A stretch of 31,147 nucleotides of DNA from Pseudomonas cremoris. GTDB lineage: Bacteria; Pseudomonadota; Gammaproteobacteria; Pseudomonadales; Pseudomonadaceae. The translations under genes were made by a program, and so were the position numbers. Shown here piece by piece: positions 16,328 to 24,297 of this stretch. Under the pieces are notes generated by a model. That model did not search any database. It was not told where the DNA came from and worked only from the letters and a program-made list of their open reading frames with translations. The stretch lies in contig NZ_JAAXCY010000023.1 of the NCBI RefSeq assembly GCF_014230465.1, positions 1 to 31,147 on the forward strand, in the 5' to 3' direction. Within the stretch, counting starts at the first letter, position 1. The number at the start of each line of letters is the position of its first letter.

Positions 16328-17641
16328 TCAGACGTCACGCATCAACAAACCGAAGTTTAAATCCATCTCGGTCGGGAGCGGCACATACACCGTGTGCCCA
16401 TCCCCCGGTGCCACCTCGATGGCTTCGCCCTTGGCGCTGTACAAACTGGCCAGGTCAAAGTGGAAATTACCGGCGGGGGTCATCAATTCCAGATGATTGC
16501 CCACCGTAAAGCGGTTCTTCACCTTGACCTCGGCCAGTTCACCGCGACGCTCGCCGGTCAACTCACCGACAAACTGCTGGCGCTCCGACACTGAACTGCC
16601 GTTCTGGTAGTTCTGGTATTCGTCGTGCACGTGGCGGCGCAGGAAACCTTCGGTGTAGCCGCGTTGCGCCAGGGATTCGAGATGGGTCATCAGGTTACGG
16701 TCAAACGCGCGACCGGCCACCGCGTCATCAATCGCCTGGCGATACACCTGCGTAGTGCGTGCGCAATAAAAGTGAGATTTGGTGCGACCTTCGATCTTCA
16801 GCGAATGCACGCCCATCTGGCTCAGGCGCTCCACGTGCTGCACCGCGCGCAAGTCCTTGGCGTTCATGATGTAGGTGCCATGCTCGTCTTCGAAGGCAGG
16901 CATGTGTTCATCGGGGCGGTTGGCTTCTTGCAACAGGAACACCTGGTTGGTCGGCGCGCCAATCCCCAGGGTTGGCGTGTATTCCTGGACGATATCGCCA
17001 GTGGCGTTTTCCACCGCAGGTGTGGCCTGGTATTTCCAGCGGCACGCATTGGTGCAGCTGCCTTGGTTGGCGTCGCGCTTGTTCAGGTAGCCCGAGAGCA
17101 GGCAGCGCCCGGAATAGGCCATGCACAAGGCGCCGTGCACAAACACCTCCAACTCCATGGCCGGTACTTGCTGGCGGATCTCGGCGATCTCTTCCAGCGA
17201 CAGTTCCCGCGACAAGATCACCCGGCAGATACCTTGTTGCTGCCAGAACTCGACGCTGGCCCAGTTCACCGTGTTGGCCTGCACCGACAAGTGAATCGGC
17301 ATCTGCGGGAAGTGCCGGCGTACCAGCATGATCAACCCAGGGTCGGACATGATCAGTGCATCCGGGCCCATGGCGATCACGGGGGCCAGGTCCTTGAGGA
17401 AGGTCTTCAATTTGGCGTTGTGGGGCGCGATGTTGACCACTACGTAGAAGCGCTTGCCTTGGGCGTGGGCTTCGTCGATGCCGAGGGCCAGGTTGGCGTG
17501 GTCGAACTCATTGTTGCGCACCCGCAGGCTATAGCGCGGTTGGCCGGCGTAGACCGCGTCGGCGCCATAGGCAAAGGCGTAGCGCATGTTTTTCAGGGTG
17601 CCGGCGGGGGCGAGCAATTCGGGGGCAAGGATGGGAGGCAT
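16328..17641 (-). CDS. trhP: U32 family tRNA 5-hydroxyuridine synthesis protein
   Basis: A 437-residue member of the peptidase U32 family, close to E. coli YegQ/TrhP (453), which takes part in forming 5-hydroxyuridine at the wobble position of tRNAs. It starts with APELLAPAGTLKNMRYAF, the family signature for the TIM-barrel part. Four cysteines, C173, C180, C196 and C200 (CMAYSGRC and SCTNAC), match the iron-sulfur ligand set of the family, and KIEGRTKSHFY follows. The C-terminal domain is a beta-barrel. The ATG at 17641 lacks a clear ribosome site; GTG at 17647 is equally possible. A 120-residue upstream extension has no family resemblance. The gene is convergent with ctpM. Confidence 0.88.
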   Translation of the reverse strand: MPPILAPELLAPAGTLKNMRYAFAYGADAVYAGQPRYSLRVRNNEFDHANLALGIDEAHAQGKRFYVVVNIAPHNAKLKTFLKDLAPVIAMGPDALIMSDPGLIMLVRRHFPQMPIHLSVQANTVNWASVEFWQQQGICRVILSRELSLEEIAEIRQQVPAMELEVFVHGALCMAYSGRCLLSGYLNKRDANQGSCTNACRWKYQATPAVENATGDIVQEYTPTLGIGAPTNQVFLLQEANRPDEHMPAFEDEHGTYIMNAKDLRAVQHVERLSQMGVHSLKIEGRTKSHFYCARTTQVYRQAIDDAVAGRAFDRNLMTHLESLAQRGYTEGFLRRHVHDEYQNYQNGSSVSERQQFVGELTGERRGELAEVKVKNRFTVGNHLELMTPAGNFHFDLASLYSAKGEAIEVAPGDGHTVYVPLPTEMDLNFGLLMRDV

Positions 17642-17813
17642 GGGCACGGACCACAAAAAAGGCGCGAGGGTAGACGAGGCACGCGGGCGGTTTATTGATC
17701 CAGGTCGTTCTTTACGCTTTTTGTATTGCTGTGTATCGGCGCGCGGTTTTTGACATAGGCGCGATACCTCCAGGGTTTCCAATAAGCGCCTCCCTATCGA
17801 CAAGGTAAACACC

Positions 17814-18371
17814 ATGCGTCCTATCGCACTCCTGTTCGCCGGCCTGCTGCTGATGGTCGCATTGGCCTGCAGCCTGATGGTCAGCCCTGAAACCAAGGCT
17901 GATGCCACAACCGGCAATACGCTGGGCCCCATGCCGTCACTGGCGGGGGCGGTTGAATGGCTCAATACCCCGCCACTGACCGGCGAGGCACTCAGAGGCA
18001 ACGTGGTATTGGTGGATTTCTGGACCTACGACTGCGTCAACTGCCGGCGCACCTTGCCGTACGTAAAGGCCTGGGCGAAGAAGTACGAAAAGGATGGCCT
18101 AGTGGTAGTCGGCGTGCACACGCCGGAATACGCCTACGAGCACATCACCGCCAACGTCAGGGAGCAGGTGCGCAAGCTGGGGATCACTTACCCCGTGGCC
18201 ATCGACAACAACTATGCGATCTGGCGCCACTTCGATAATCAGTACTGGCCTGCCCACTACCTGATCGATGCCAAGGGGCAGGTGCGTTACACGCACTTTG
18301 GCGAAGGCCGTTATGACGAACAAGAACGGATGATTCAGGCGTTGCTAAGCGAGGCCAAGGCGCAGGAATGA
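17814..18371 (+). CDS. Exported thioredoxin-like protein (DipZ/TlpA-like), possible lipoprotein
   Basis: A 185-residue periplasmic thiol-disulfide protein. Residues 1-19 are hydrophobic and end in VALAC-S, which fits a permissive lipobox (lipidated C19). After a linker, the thioredoxin fold runs from about 45, with VVLVDFWTYDCVNC: the redox pair C74-V-N-C77 replaces the usual CGPC and resembles the soluble domain of DipZ. The cis-Pro motif is visible in YWPAHYLID near 143. Unlike DipZ, no membrane DsbD-like domain is attached. AAGG precedes the ATG by 8 bases. The gene is divergent from trhP. Substrate unknown; a reductive or peroxide-related role is possible. Confidence 0.82.
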   Translation: MRPIALLFAGLLLMVALACSLMVSPETKADATTGNTLGPMPSLAGAVEWLNTPPLTGEALRGNVVLVDFWTYDCVNCRRTLPYVKAWAKKYEKDGLVVVGVHTPEYAYEHITANVREQVRKLGITYPVAIDNNYAIWRHFDNQYWPAHYLIDAKGQVRYTHFGEGRYDEQERMIQALLSEAKAQE

Positions 18372-18474
18372 TATGGCCCAAGCGTGTTGGATAAATAAGG
18401 GCACTCCCAGGTTTCTGCGCGGACTAAGCAACAAGGCCTACGCGGGTCTGCTGCTTTTCTGACATGGACCGGAC

Positions 18475-19542
18475 ATGAATCAAACCAACCTGCAATTCAA
18501 GACCTTGCTGTTGCTACTGGTGCTGGTGACCATCGCCTTTATCTGGATATTGCTTCCGTTCTATGGCGCGGTGTTCTGGGCGGTGATCCTGGGCATCATC
18601 TTTGCGCCAATGCAGCGGCGCCTGCAGTTGCGGACGGGCTGGAACCGCAACCTCACGTCGCTGACCACCTTGGCTGCCTGCCTGGTGATAGCGATTTTGC
18701 CAGTGATCATCACCAGCGCCCTGCTGGTGCAGGAGGGGGCAACGCTCTACAAGAACGTCGAAAGCGGCAAGTTGGACGTGGCGGGGTATATCGAGCAGTT
18801 CAAGAACGTGTTGCCGCCTTACTTCCAACACCTGCTGGACCGCTTTGGCATGGGCAACCTGGAAGGCTTGCGGGAGAAGATCGTCAAGAGTGCGATGCAG
18901 GGCAGCCAGTTTTTTGCGTCCCAGGCGTTCAGCTTTGGCCAGGGGACGTTTGATTTCCTGGTGAGCTTTTTCATCATGCTGTATTTGCTGTTTTTCCTGC
19001 TGCGCGACGGCCCGGAGTTGGTGCGCAAGGTGCGCACGGCGGTGCCGTTGGCCGAGCCGCAGAAGCGCCGGTTGCAACTCAAGTTCAATCGCGTGGTGCG
19101 TGCCACGGTCAAGGGCAACGTGCTGGTGGCCGTGACACAAGGTGCGCTGGGCGGGATGATTTTCTGGTTCCTGGACATTCCCAGCGCGTTGCTCTGGGCG
19201 GTGTTGATGGCGTTCTTGTCATTGCTGCCCGCAGTGGGTGCCGGGATTGTTTGGGGGCCGGTGGCCATTTACTTCCTGTTGAGCGGTTCGATCTGGCAGG
19301 GCGTGGTGCTGGGCTTGTTTGGCGTGTTTGTGATTGGCCTGGTGGACAACGTGCTGCGCCCGATCCTGGTGGGCAAGGACACCAAGATGCCGGATTACTT
19401 GATTCTGATCTCGACCCTGGGCGGCCTGTCGGTATTCGGCCTGAACGGCTTTGTGATTGGGCCGCTGGTGGCGGCGTTGTTTATGTCGAGCTGGGCGCTG
19501 TTTGTCGAAAGCAAGCCGCGAGTCAAGTTGCCGTTGCCGTAG
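18475..19542 (+). CDS. AI-2E family transporter (YdiK/PerM-like)
   Basis: A 355-residue inner-membrane protein of the AI-2E exporter family, with about 8 hydrophobic segments. Landmarks are the paired helices at 10-45 (FIWILLPFYGAVFWAVILG), the amphipathic middle region 95-160, and the C-terminal family core with LPAVGAGIVWGP and DNVLRPILVGKDTKMPD, the most conserved segment. E. coli TqsA is the best-known member and affects autoinducer-2 export; most others have no proven substrate. It starts 103 bases after the thioredoxin gene with a poor ribosome site and may have its own promoter. Confidence 0.87.
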   Translation: MNQTNLQFKTLLLLLVLVTIAFIWILLPFYGAVFWAVILGIIFAPMQRRLQLRTGWNRNLTSLTTLAACLVIAILPVIITSALLVQEGATLYKNVESGKLDVAGYIEQFKNVLPPYFQHLLDRFGMGNLEGLREKIVKSAMQGSQFFASQAFSFGQGTFDFLVSFFIMLYLLFFLLRDGPELVRKVRTAVPLAEPQKRRLQLKFNRVVRATVKGNVLVAVTQGALGGMIFWFLDIPSALLWAVLMAFLSLLPAVGAGIVWGPVAIYFLLSGSIWQGVVLGLFGVFVIGLVDNVLRPILVGKDTKMPDYLILISTLGGLSVFGLNGFVIGPLVAALFMSSWALFVESKPRVKLPLP

Positions 19543-19545
19543 GCT

Positions 19546-19728
19546 TCAGGCGTGAAGCTTGAAGTTCGCGGCCTGCTGCAGCTGTTTCTCGGCGGCGGAC
19601 AACGATGTGAGCGGGCCGCTGATGGCTTCGCCGTCGCGTACCAGGTACCAGCAGGCGAGCAGGCCCAGTTCCCGAAGAGGGGCGGGGACGGCGCTGCCGA
19701 TGACGGACATGATGTGAACAGTGGGCAT
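19546..19728 (-). CDS. Small protein of unknown function (60 residues)
   Basis: Not recognised. The protein begins MPTVHIMSVIG, has a central stretch (LGLLACWYLVRDGEAISGPLTS) that looks like a beta-meander, and ends in an Ala/Gln-rich helix. Its reality is supported by a near-perfect ribosome site, GGAGG, five to six bases before the ATG at 19728; a start four codons earlier would place that site inside the gene. It ends 4 bases from the convergent AI-2E transporter gene. Upstream lies the motif at 19771-19791 that is shared with the bqsP region. Confidence 0.6.
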   Translation of the reverse strand: MPTVHIMSVIGSAVPAPLRELGLLACWYLVRDGEAISGPLTSLSAAEKQLQQAANFKLHA

Positions 19729-19770
19729 AAGTACCTCCAATCGCTATGGAGGTCACTTTATTGGGTGAAG

Positions 19771-19791
19771 CGCTGTAGGAAAAATCACCTG
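19771..19791. promoter_or_regulatory. Second copy of CGCTGTAGGAAAAAT...CCTG motif
   Basis: CGCTGTAGGAAAAAT, two variable bases, CCTG: 19 of 21 bases are identical to 8011-8031 upstream of the bqsP-like gene. It sits between two small minus-strand genes, about 43 bases before the ATG at 19728. Function unknown. Confidence 0.45.
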
Positions 19792-19819
19792 TCTCGATAG
19801 TCGACATCGACGCCAGGCG

Positions 19820-20014
19820 TCAGTCCACGACTTGGTCGAGCATGTTCACCACTTCCTGTTCGCTGAGCAGCCCCTTGCGTACCAGGTTTTCCGCCAGCAG
19901 CGCGAGGAACTTGGCACTGCGATGGCCTTCCAGGGCCTTGAGCTCGGTAAGCGCGCTGTAGACCTTGCTGGACGTACAAAGGCCAGCGGTGCGGTGCGGG
20001 TTTTGTGTGGGCAT
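19820..20014 (-). CDS. Small helical protein of unknown function (64 residues)
   Basis: Not recognised. After a short polar N-terminus the sequence is almost fully helical: a first helix KVYSALTELKALEG, a second AKFLALLAENLVRKG, and a third LSEQEVVNMLDQVV. This suggests a small three-helix bundle. AAGGACG seven bases before the ATG supports translation. It has no signal peptide or membrane segment. It precedes the 60-residue gene by about 90 bases on the same strand. No partner or function can be named. Confidence 0.6.
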   Translation of the reverse strand: MPTQNPHRTAGLCTSSKVYSALTELKALEGHRSAKFLALLAENLVRKGLLSEQEVVNMLDQVVD

Positions 20015-20110
20015 GGTCAGTCGTCCTTAATTGTTATTGGGTGGACAGGATCGATAGTGGAAGCGTGCTGTGACACAAACATGACAGCGCGAGCCCCTAT
20101 CGAGCAAGTA

Positions 20111-20153
20111 GACAATGGTGTTGATGATGTGCGATTTCGCTTGGGCCATTGTC
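20111..20153. other. Long-range inverted repeat GACAATGG / CCATTGTC
   Basis: Eight-bp perfect arms (20111-20118, 20146-20153) enclose 27 bases that contain a small inner hairpin GCGA-TT-TCGC (20131-20140). No T-run follows on either strand. It lies in the 230-bp gap between two minus-strand small genes. It could be a leader or small RNA structure, or an operator pair. Confidence 0.35.
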
Positions 20154-20194
20154 CTCATAGCGACCTTGGCAGCATAAATCTGGACTTTTCACAC

Positions 20195-20225
20195 AAAAAA
20201 AAGGCCCCGCGTATGGGCGAGGCCT
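20195..20225 (-). terminator. Rho-independent terminator after the Tyr/Pro-rich protein gene
   Basis: On the minus strand AGGCCTCGC-CCATAC-GCGGGGCCT, nine pairs with one T-G wobble, followed by eight T. It starts about 24 bases beyond the stop codon of the exported Tyr/Pro-rich protein. Confidence 0.88.
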
Positions 20226-20248
20226 GGTTCAGACGTGTCGGTTCAAAT

Positions 20249-20596
20249 TTACCAACCGCGGCCATAGTAGCCGTGGGGAGGGCCGTAGTAGCCACGTGGC
20301 GGCCCGTAGTACACCGGCGCCGGACGGTAATAGACCTGTTGTTGCACATACACCGGTGGCGGCGGTGCGTAGTAGACCGGCGGCGGAGCGGCATAGACCG
20401 GCTGCGGCTGGACATACACCGGTTGCTGCACGTAGACCTCACGGGGTTGGCTGGCAACCACGGAGCCCACTACGGCTGCGCCGACTAAAGCACCCAATAC
20501 GGCCGGGCCACCCCAACCACCACCGTGGGCGGAGGCTTGGCCTGCCATAGCGAGTGCGCCAACAAGCAAGGCGATCTTGGGGATTGTACGAATCAT
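20249..20596 (-). CDS. Exported Tyr/Pro/Val-rich repeat protein
   Basis: A 115-residue protein of unknown function. Residues 1-24 are a signal peptide (MIRTIPKIALLVGALAMAG, cleavage after ASA). A Gly/Ala/Val-rich segment of about 30 residues that could lie in a membrane follows, then a low-complexity tail of repeated VY-V-Q-x-P, YYAPPPP and YYGPP units. Such tails occur in small exported or outer-membrane-associated proteins of Pseudomonas. The ATG at 20596 is chosen because GAGG lies seven bases upstream; the ATG six bases earlier touches that site. A strong terminator follows. Confidence 0.75.
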   Translation of the reverse strand: MIRTIPKIALLVGALAMAGQASAHGGGWGGPAVLGALVGAAVVGSVVASQPREVYVQQPVYVQPQPVYAAPPPVYYAPPPPVYVQQQVYYRPAPVYYGPPRGYYGPPHGYYGRGW

Positions 20597-20758
20597 GGTC
20601 ATTCCTCGGTTAGCCCCTGCGCTTGTGGTCTGCAATCAATAGACTCAAGGATTGTCGCGGGGATACTTTTAAGACAACGTATTTCTGGAAAACAGCACGG
20701 CCGATAGGTAAAGGTTGTGTAAGGTCTGTACCGATTTGCTTACTTCAAGGAGTTACCC

Positions 20759-21577
20759 ATGCAGATGCACCCCAACAAAGACACCCAACTGTGCATGTCA
20801 TTGTCGGCGCGTCCTGGAAATTTTGGCTTGCGGTTCCATAACCATCTGTACGAACAGCTGGGTCTGAACTTCTACTATAAAGCGTTCAGTAGCCAGGACT
20901 TGCCCGGCGCGATAGGTGGTATCCGCGCACTGGGCGTGCGGGGCTGCGGGGTTTCCATGCCGTTCAAGGAAGCCGCCATTGCCCTGGTGGACGAACTGGA
21001 CGATTCAGTTCAAGCCATCGACTCCCTGAACACCATCGTCAATACCAACGGCCATCTGAAGGCCTACAACACTGACTACATTGCCATCGAACAACTGCTG
21101 AAAAAGCACGCAGTGCCCAAGGACTCCACCTTCGCCCTGCGCGGCAGCGGTGGCATGGCCAAGGCCGTGGCCAGTGCCTTGCGTGACGGCGGCTATGCCA
21201 AGGGGGTGATCGTCGCGCGCAACGAGGCGGCCGGCCGGGCGTTGGCGCAGAACCTGGGGTATGCGTGGCAGGCAGAGCTGGGTGAGTTGCGCCCGCAGAT
21301 GCTCATCAACGTGACGCCCATCGGCATGACCGGTGGCGCCGAGGCAGATGCGCTGGCGTTTGAGGCAGACGCCGTGGATGCGGCAGATACCGTGTTCGAT
21401 GTGGTGGCGATCCCCGCCGAAACACCGTTGATTGTGCGTGGGCGGGCCCAGGGCAAGCGGGTGATAACCGGGCTGGAGGTGATTGCGATCCAGGCGCTGG
21501 AGCAGTTTGTGCTTTATACCGGGGTGCGGCCAACGCAGGAGCAGTTTGAAAAAGCGGTGGCGTTTGCCCGTAACTGA
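20759..21577 (+). CDS. Shikimate 5-dehydrogenase-like protein (AroE paralogue)
   Basis: A 272-residue NAD(P)-dependent oxidoreductase of the shikimate dehydrogenase fold. Substrate-binding residues of AroE are recognisable: S14 and S16 (MSLSARPGNFG, normally S-K-S), K70 in VSMPFKEAA, N91 in LNTIVN and D106 in YNTDY. The nucleotide loop is LRGSGGMAKAV at about 127-137. The altered N-terminal motif (LSARPGNFG instead of HSKSP) places it in the SDH-like group typified by H. influenzae HI0607, which is poorly active on shikimate, so this is probably not the main AroE. AAGGAG precedes the ATG at 20759. It is convergent with yceH across a REPIN. Confidence 0.82.
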   Translation: MQMHPNKDTQLCMSLSARPGNFGLRFHNHLYEQLGLNFYYKAFSSQDLPGAIGGIRALGVRGCGVSMPFKEAAIALVDELDDSVQAIDSLNTIVNTNGHLKAYNTDYIAIEQLLKKHAVPKDSTFALRGSGGMAKAVASALRDGGYAKGVIVARNEAAGRALAQNLGYAWQAELGELRPQMLINVTPIGMTGGAEADALAFEADAVDAADTVFDVVAIPAETPLIVRGRAQGKRVITGLEVIAIQALEQFVLYTGVRPTQEQFEKAVAFARN

Positions 21578-21597
21578 AGCCTTGCCTAGAAACCAAT

Positions 21598-21684
21598 GTG
21601 GGAGCGGGCTTGCTCGCGAATGCGGAGTGTCATTCAGTCCATGTCTGACTGATCCACCGCTTTCGCGAGCAAGCCCGCTCCCAC
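21598..21684. repeat. REPIN (inverted pair of REP sequences)
   Basis: The two arms, GTGGGAGCGGGCTTGCTCGC plus GAA (21598-21620) and its perfect inverse ending at 21684, are the same REP type as at 10653-10740. The 41-bp centre differs but again contains an imperfect inverted repeat (AGTGTCATTCAGT with ACTGAT). It separates the convergent shikimate dehydrogenase-like and yceH genes. Confidence 0.9.
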
Positions 21685-21698
21685 ATTTTTAAACCGAG

Positions 21699-22349
21699 TT
21701 ACGCCTGTTCCAACTGGGCCAAGCGCTCTTCCAATGCTGCAATCCGCGCTTCCAATTCCTCGATGCGCTCGACAGAAACACCCGTCGCCCCACGCTCCAC
21801 CGGGCTGCCCCGCGCCGCGAGAATCGCCTCGATATCCGCCGGATCCCCCAGCGCATGGGTATACCGGTCTTCCCGCTGCCCCGCCTGGCGCGGTACCAGC
21901 ACCGCCAAACCACGTGCAATCAGGCGTTCAAGCTGGTGCACCACCTGTTCGGCATCTTCAAAATCATGCATGCGCCCGCTGCGGGTCAGCAGTTCGTTGA
22001 CCGTCTGCGGTCCACGCAGGAACAACAGGCCAATCAGGATCACCTGGGCCGGCACCAGTTCCAGCGCCTTGTCCACGCGATGTTCCCAACGGTCGGCGCG
22101 GCTGCCCATCACCAGGCGGGTAAAACCCTGGCCTTCCAGCACGCGCAGGCTCTGGCCGACCTGGCCCTGGCTGAGGTTGGTCACCGGCTCGCGGCTGGTC
22201 TTCTGGTTGCAGGCCAGCACCAAGGCATTGAGGGTCAGGGGGTAGGTTTCCGGGTTGGTCGCCTGTTTTTCGATCAGGCAGCCCAGGATGCGGATTTCCG
22301 TGCTGTTCAGGCGCGGCTCAGGGGTGTCGGTGTCGTGCTCGGCGGTCAT
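21699..22349 (-). CDS. yceH: YceH family protein (DUF480)
   Basis: A 216-residue protein of the YceH/DUF480 family, length typical. Two winged-helix domains are expected: the first around residues 12-95 with the signature [16 protein letters not shown], then TYPLTLNAL and [10 protein letters not shown]; the second around 97-180 with [19 protein letters not shown]. The C-terminal 35 residues form an acidic/Leu-rich coiled coil ([20 protein letters not shown]). The fold suggests nucleic-acid binding, but no function is established in the family to my knowledge. It is divergent from the DUF1993 gene. Confidence 0.9.
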   Translation of the reverse strand: MTAEHDTDTPEPRLNSTEIRILGCLIEKQATNPETYPLTLNALVLACNQKTSREPVTNLSQGQVGQSLRVLEGQGFTRLVMGSRADRWEHRVDKALELVPAQVILIGLLFLRGPQTVNELLTRSGRMHDFEDAEQVVHQLERLIARGLAVLVPRQAGQREDRYTHALGDPADIEAILAARGSPVERGATGVSVERIEELEARIAALEERLAQLEQA

Positions 22350-22419
22350 CGCGCTTTCCCTATGCAGTGAAGTGCCTAGCGTAAGCCGGAAAAAATAAAA
22401 GACAAGCGACGGGCAGGTC

Positions 22420-22425
22420 TATAAT
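22420..22425 (+). promoter_or_regulatory. Sigma-70 -10 element for the DUF1993 gene
   Basis: A perfect TATAAT, 41 bases before the start codon. The -35 is poor (AAAGAC with 16-bp spacing at 22398-22403). Confidence 0.5.
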
Positions 22426-22465
22426 CGTTGCCTGTTCAAACCGTGCCATCACCCATGAGACTGCC

Positions 22466-22975
22466 ATGACCATTTCCCTGTACGCCGCTTCCATCCCAGT
22501 CTTCAAGCAAATGCTCACCGCCCTGAGCGATGTGCTGAACAAAGCCGAAGCCCACGCCACCGCCAAGAACATCGAGCCCAACGCGCTGCTGCAAGCACGT
22601 CTGTTCCCGGACATGTTCCAACTGGTGCGCCAGGTGCAGATCGCCGTCGACTTCGCCAAGGGTGTCTCTGCACGCCTGGCCGAGATCGAAGTGCCTAAAT
22701 ACGAAGACAGCGAAGTCACCTTCGCCGACCTGCAAGCCCTGATCGCCAAGGTGCTGGCCTTCGTTGATACCATCAAGCCGGAGCAAGTCGACGGCAAGGA
22801 AGGCATCGAGATCATCACCCGCCCTGGTACTCCTAAAGAGAAGCGCTTCAGCGGCCAGTCCTACCTCCTGACCTATGGCCTGCCGCAGTTCTTCTTCCAC
22901 GTCACCACCGCGTACGCCCTGTTGCGTCACAACGGTGTGGAAGTGGGCAAGCGCGACTACATGGGCGCGTTCTAA
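22466..22975 (+). CDS. DUF1993 domain protein
   Basis: A 169-residue soluble protein matching the DUF1993 family over its full length, from SLYAASIPVFKQMLTALS at the start to the terminal LRHNGVEVGKRDYMGAF, a very conserved ending. The family is predicted to form a DinB-like four-helix bundle; the internal histidine in FFHVTTAY near 150 corresponds to a conserved position. Enzymatic activity is unknown. A perfect -10 element precedes it and a strong terminator follows, so it is probably monocistronic. Confidence 0.87.
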   Translation: MTISLYAASIPVFKQMLTALSDVLNKAEAHATAKNIEPNALLQARLFPDMFQLVRQVQIAVDFAKGVSARLAEIEVPKYEDSEVTFADLQALIAKVLAFVDTIKPEQVDGKEGIEIITRPGTPKEKRFSGQSYLLTYGLPQFFFHVTTAYALLRHNGVEVGKRDYMGAF

Positions 22976-22988
22976 GCCTTGATACGCC

Positions 22989-23027
22989 AAAGCCCGGTGT
23001 GTGCCAGCAGGCGCCACCGGGCTTTTT
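22989..23027 (+). terminator. Rho-independent terminator after the DUF1993 gene
   Basis: AAAGCCCGGTG (22989-22999) pairs perfectly with CACCGGGCTTT (from 23015), loop of 15 bases, followed by TTTTT. It lies 13 bases after the stop codon. Confidence 0.88.
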
Positions 23028-23135
23028 CATGCCCTTCGTTTGAAGCACTCTGTTAAGATTCGACATCCCTTTCTCATCCTTATCTGTCAGCGAACCCTCG
23101 GGTTGTCGTTAATGTTGTCGTTTCTGGAGTTTTTG

Positions 23136-24293
23136 ATGCTGTTCCCCATTCTGCTGTTGTCGGCCGCTGGTTTTACCGTGCTGACCACAGAGTTCGTGAT
23201 TGTTGGCCTGCTGCCGTCCATTGCTCGGGACTTGAATGTCAGCGTGTCCCAGGCCGGGCTGCTGGTGACCTTGTTCGCGTTTACCGTTGCGGCATTCGGG
23301 CCGTTTCTGACGGCGTACTTCGCCCGTTTCCCGCGCAAACGCCTGTTTATCAGCATCCTGATCCTCTTCGGCGTGGCCAATGCCGTCGCCGCGCTGGCAC
23401 CGAATATCTGGGTGATGGCCCTGGCGCGGTTGATTCCGGCCTTGGGGCTCCCGGTGTTCTGGGCCCTGGCCAGCGAGACGGCGGTGGATATCGTGGGGCC
23501 TGAGTACGCCGGGCGCGCCATCGAGAAGATCGGCTTCGGTATCGTCTGCGCCACGGTGTTTGGCATTCCGGTGGGCACGTTGATTTCCGATATGTTCGGC
23601 TGGCGTACCGCGTTTGCCATTCTTGCCGTAGTGGCGCTGGCCAAGGCCGTGCTGCTGCTCATCTACTTGCCCGTGACCCAGCCGAAGAACGATGAAGTGA
23701 CGTTGCGCTCGCAGTTCAAGATCCTGCGCAACCCACTGATGCAGGGCCATATCCTGCTGTCGATCCTGGTGTTCAGCGGCATGTTCACCGCTTATACGTA
23801 CCTTGCGGACATCCTCGAGCGCCTGGCCGGTTTCGACGGCACGCTGGTGGGGTGGTGCCTGATGGGGTTCGGTGCCGTGGGCTTGATCGGCAACTCCCTG
23901 GGTGGCCGTGCGGTGGACCGTCATCCATTGATTGCGTCCATGGTGTTTTGCGGTTTCATGATCGCGGGGATGGTGGCATTGGTGCCGGCGATTCACTCCA
24001 CCATCGGCCTGGCAGCCGCGATGGCCGTGTGGGGCGTGACCCAGGCGGCGATGTTCCTGGTCAGCCATGTGCGCTTGATGAAGGCCGCCCCCCATGCGCC
24101 GGCGTTTGCCGCGTCGCTGAACATCGCCGGGGCTAACCTGGGGATCGGTTTGGGGGCGATGGTCGGCGGGCATGTGATCGACACGCTCGGCTTGGGCAGC
24201 CTGGGCTTCGCGGCGTCGGGGTTTATCTTGGTGTCGATCCTGCTGGCGTTGTGGCTGATGACTGCCAAGCAGCCGGTCGCAGCCAACGCCTGA
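23136..24293 (+). CDS. MFS transporter, DHA1 drug/sugar efflux type
   Basis: A 385-residue inner-membrane transporter with 12 predicted helices. The opening LLLSAAGFTVLTTEFVIVGLLP carries the Asp/Glu-containing helix 1 typical of AraJ/YdhP-like exporters. The loop 2-3 motif A is present in degenerate form (AYFARFPRKRL), and the cytoplasmic loop between helices 6 and 7 holds VTQPKNDE. The ATG at 23136 is chosen for its GGAG site eight bases upstream; ATG at 23112 lacks one and the upstream extension overlaps the terminator. Relatives export drugs, sugars or arabinose; the substrate is unknown. It is convergent with nhaR, only 4 bases apart. Confidence 0.85.
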   Translation: MLFPILLLSAAGFTVLTTEFVIVGLLPSIARDLNVSVSQAGLLVTLFAFTVAAFGPFLTAYFARFPRKRLFISILILFGVANAVAALAPNIWVMALARLIPALGLPVFWALASETAVDIVGPEYAGRAIEKIGFGIVCATVFGIPVGTLISDMFGWRTAFAILAVVALAKAVLLLIYLPVTQPKNDEVTLRSQFKILRNPLMQGHILLSILVFSGMFTAYTYLADILERLAGFDGTLVGWCLMGFGAVGLIGNSLGGRAVDRHPLIASMVFCGFMIAGMVALVPAIHSTIGLAAAMAVWGVTQAAMFLVSHVRLMKAAPHAPAFAASLNIAGANLGIGLGAMVGGHVIDTLGLGSLGFAASGFILVSILLALWLMTAKQPVAANA

Positions 24294-24297
24294 ACCG

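Noticed and set aside
17701..17813. TTGACA at about 17750 as a sigma-70 -35
   Set aside because: No acceptable -10 lies 16 to 18 bases downstream.
17642..18001. 120-residue N-terminal extension of TrhP
   Set aside because: It overlaps the start of the divergent thioredoxin gene and does not resemble U32 proteins.
19544..19559. GCTTCA-GGCG-TGAAGC hairpin as terminator of the AI-2E transporter gene
   Set aside because: The stem is only six pairs and no T-run follows on either strand.
20597..20758. GCCGATAG near 20700 as a sigma-28 promoter for the shikimate dehydrogenase-like gene
   Set aside because: The -10 half fits, but at 11-base spacing the -35 half does not resemble TAAAG.
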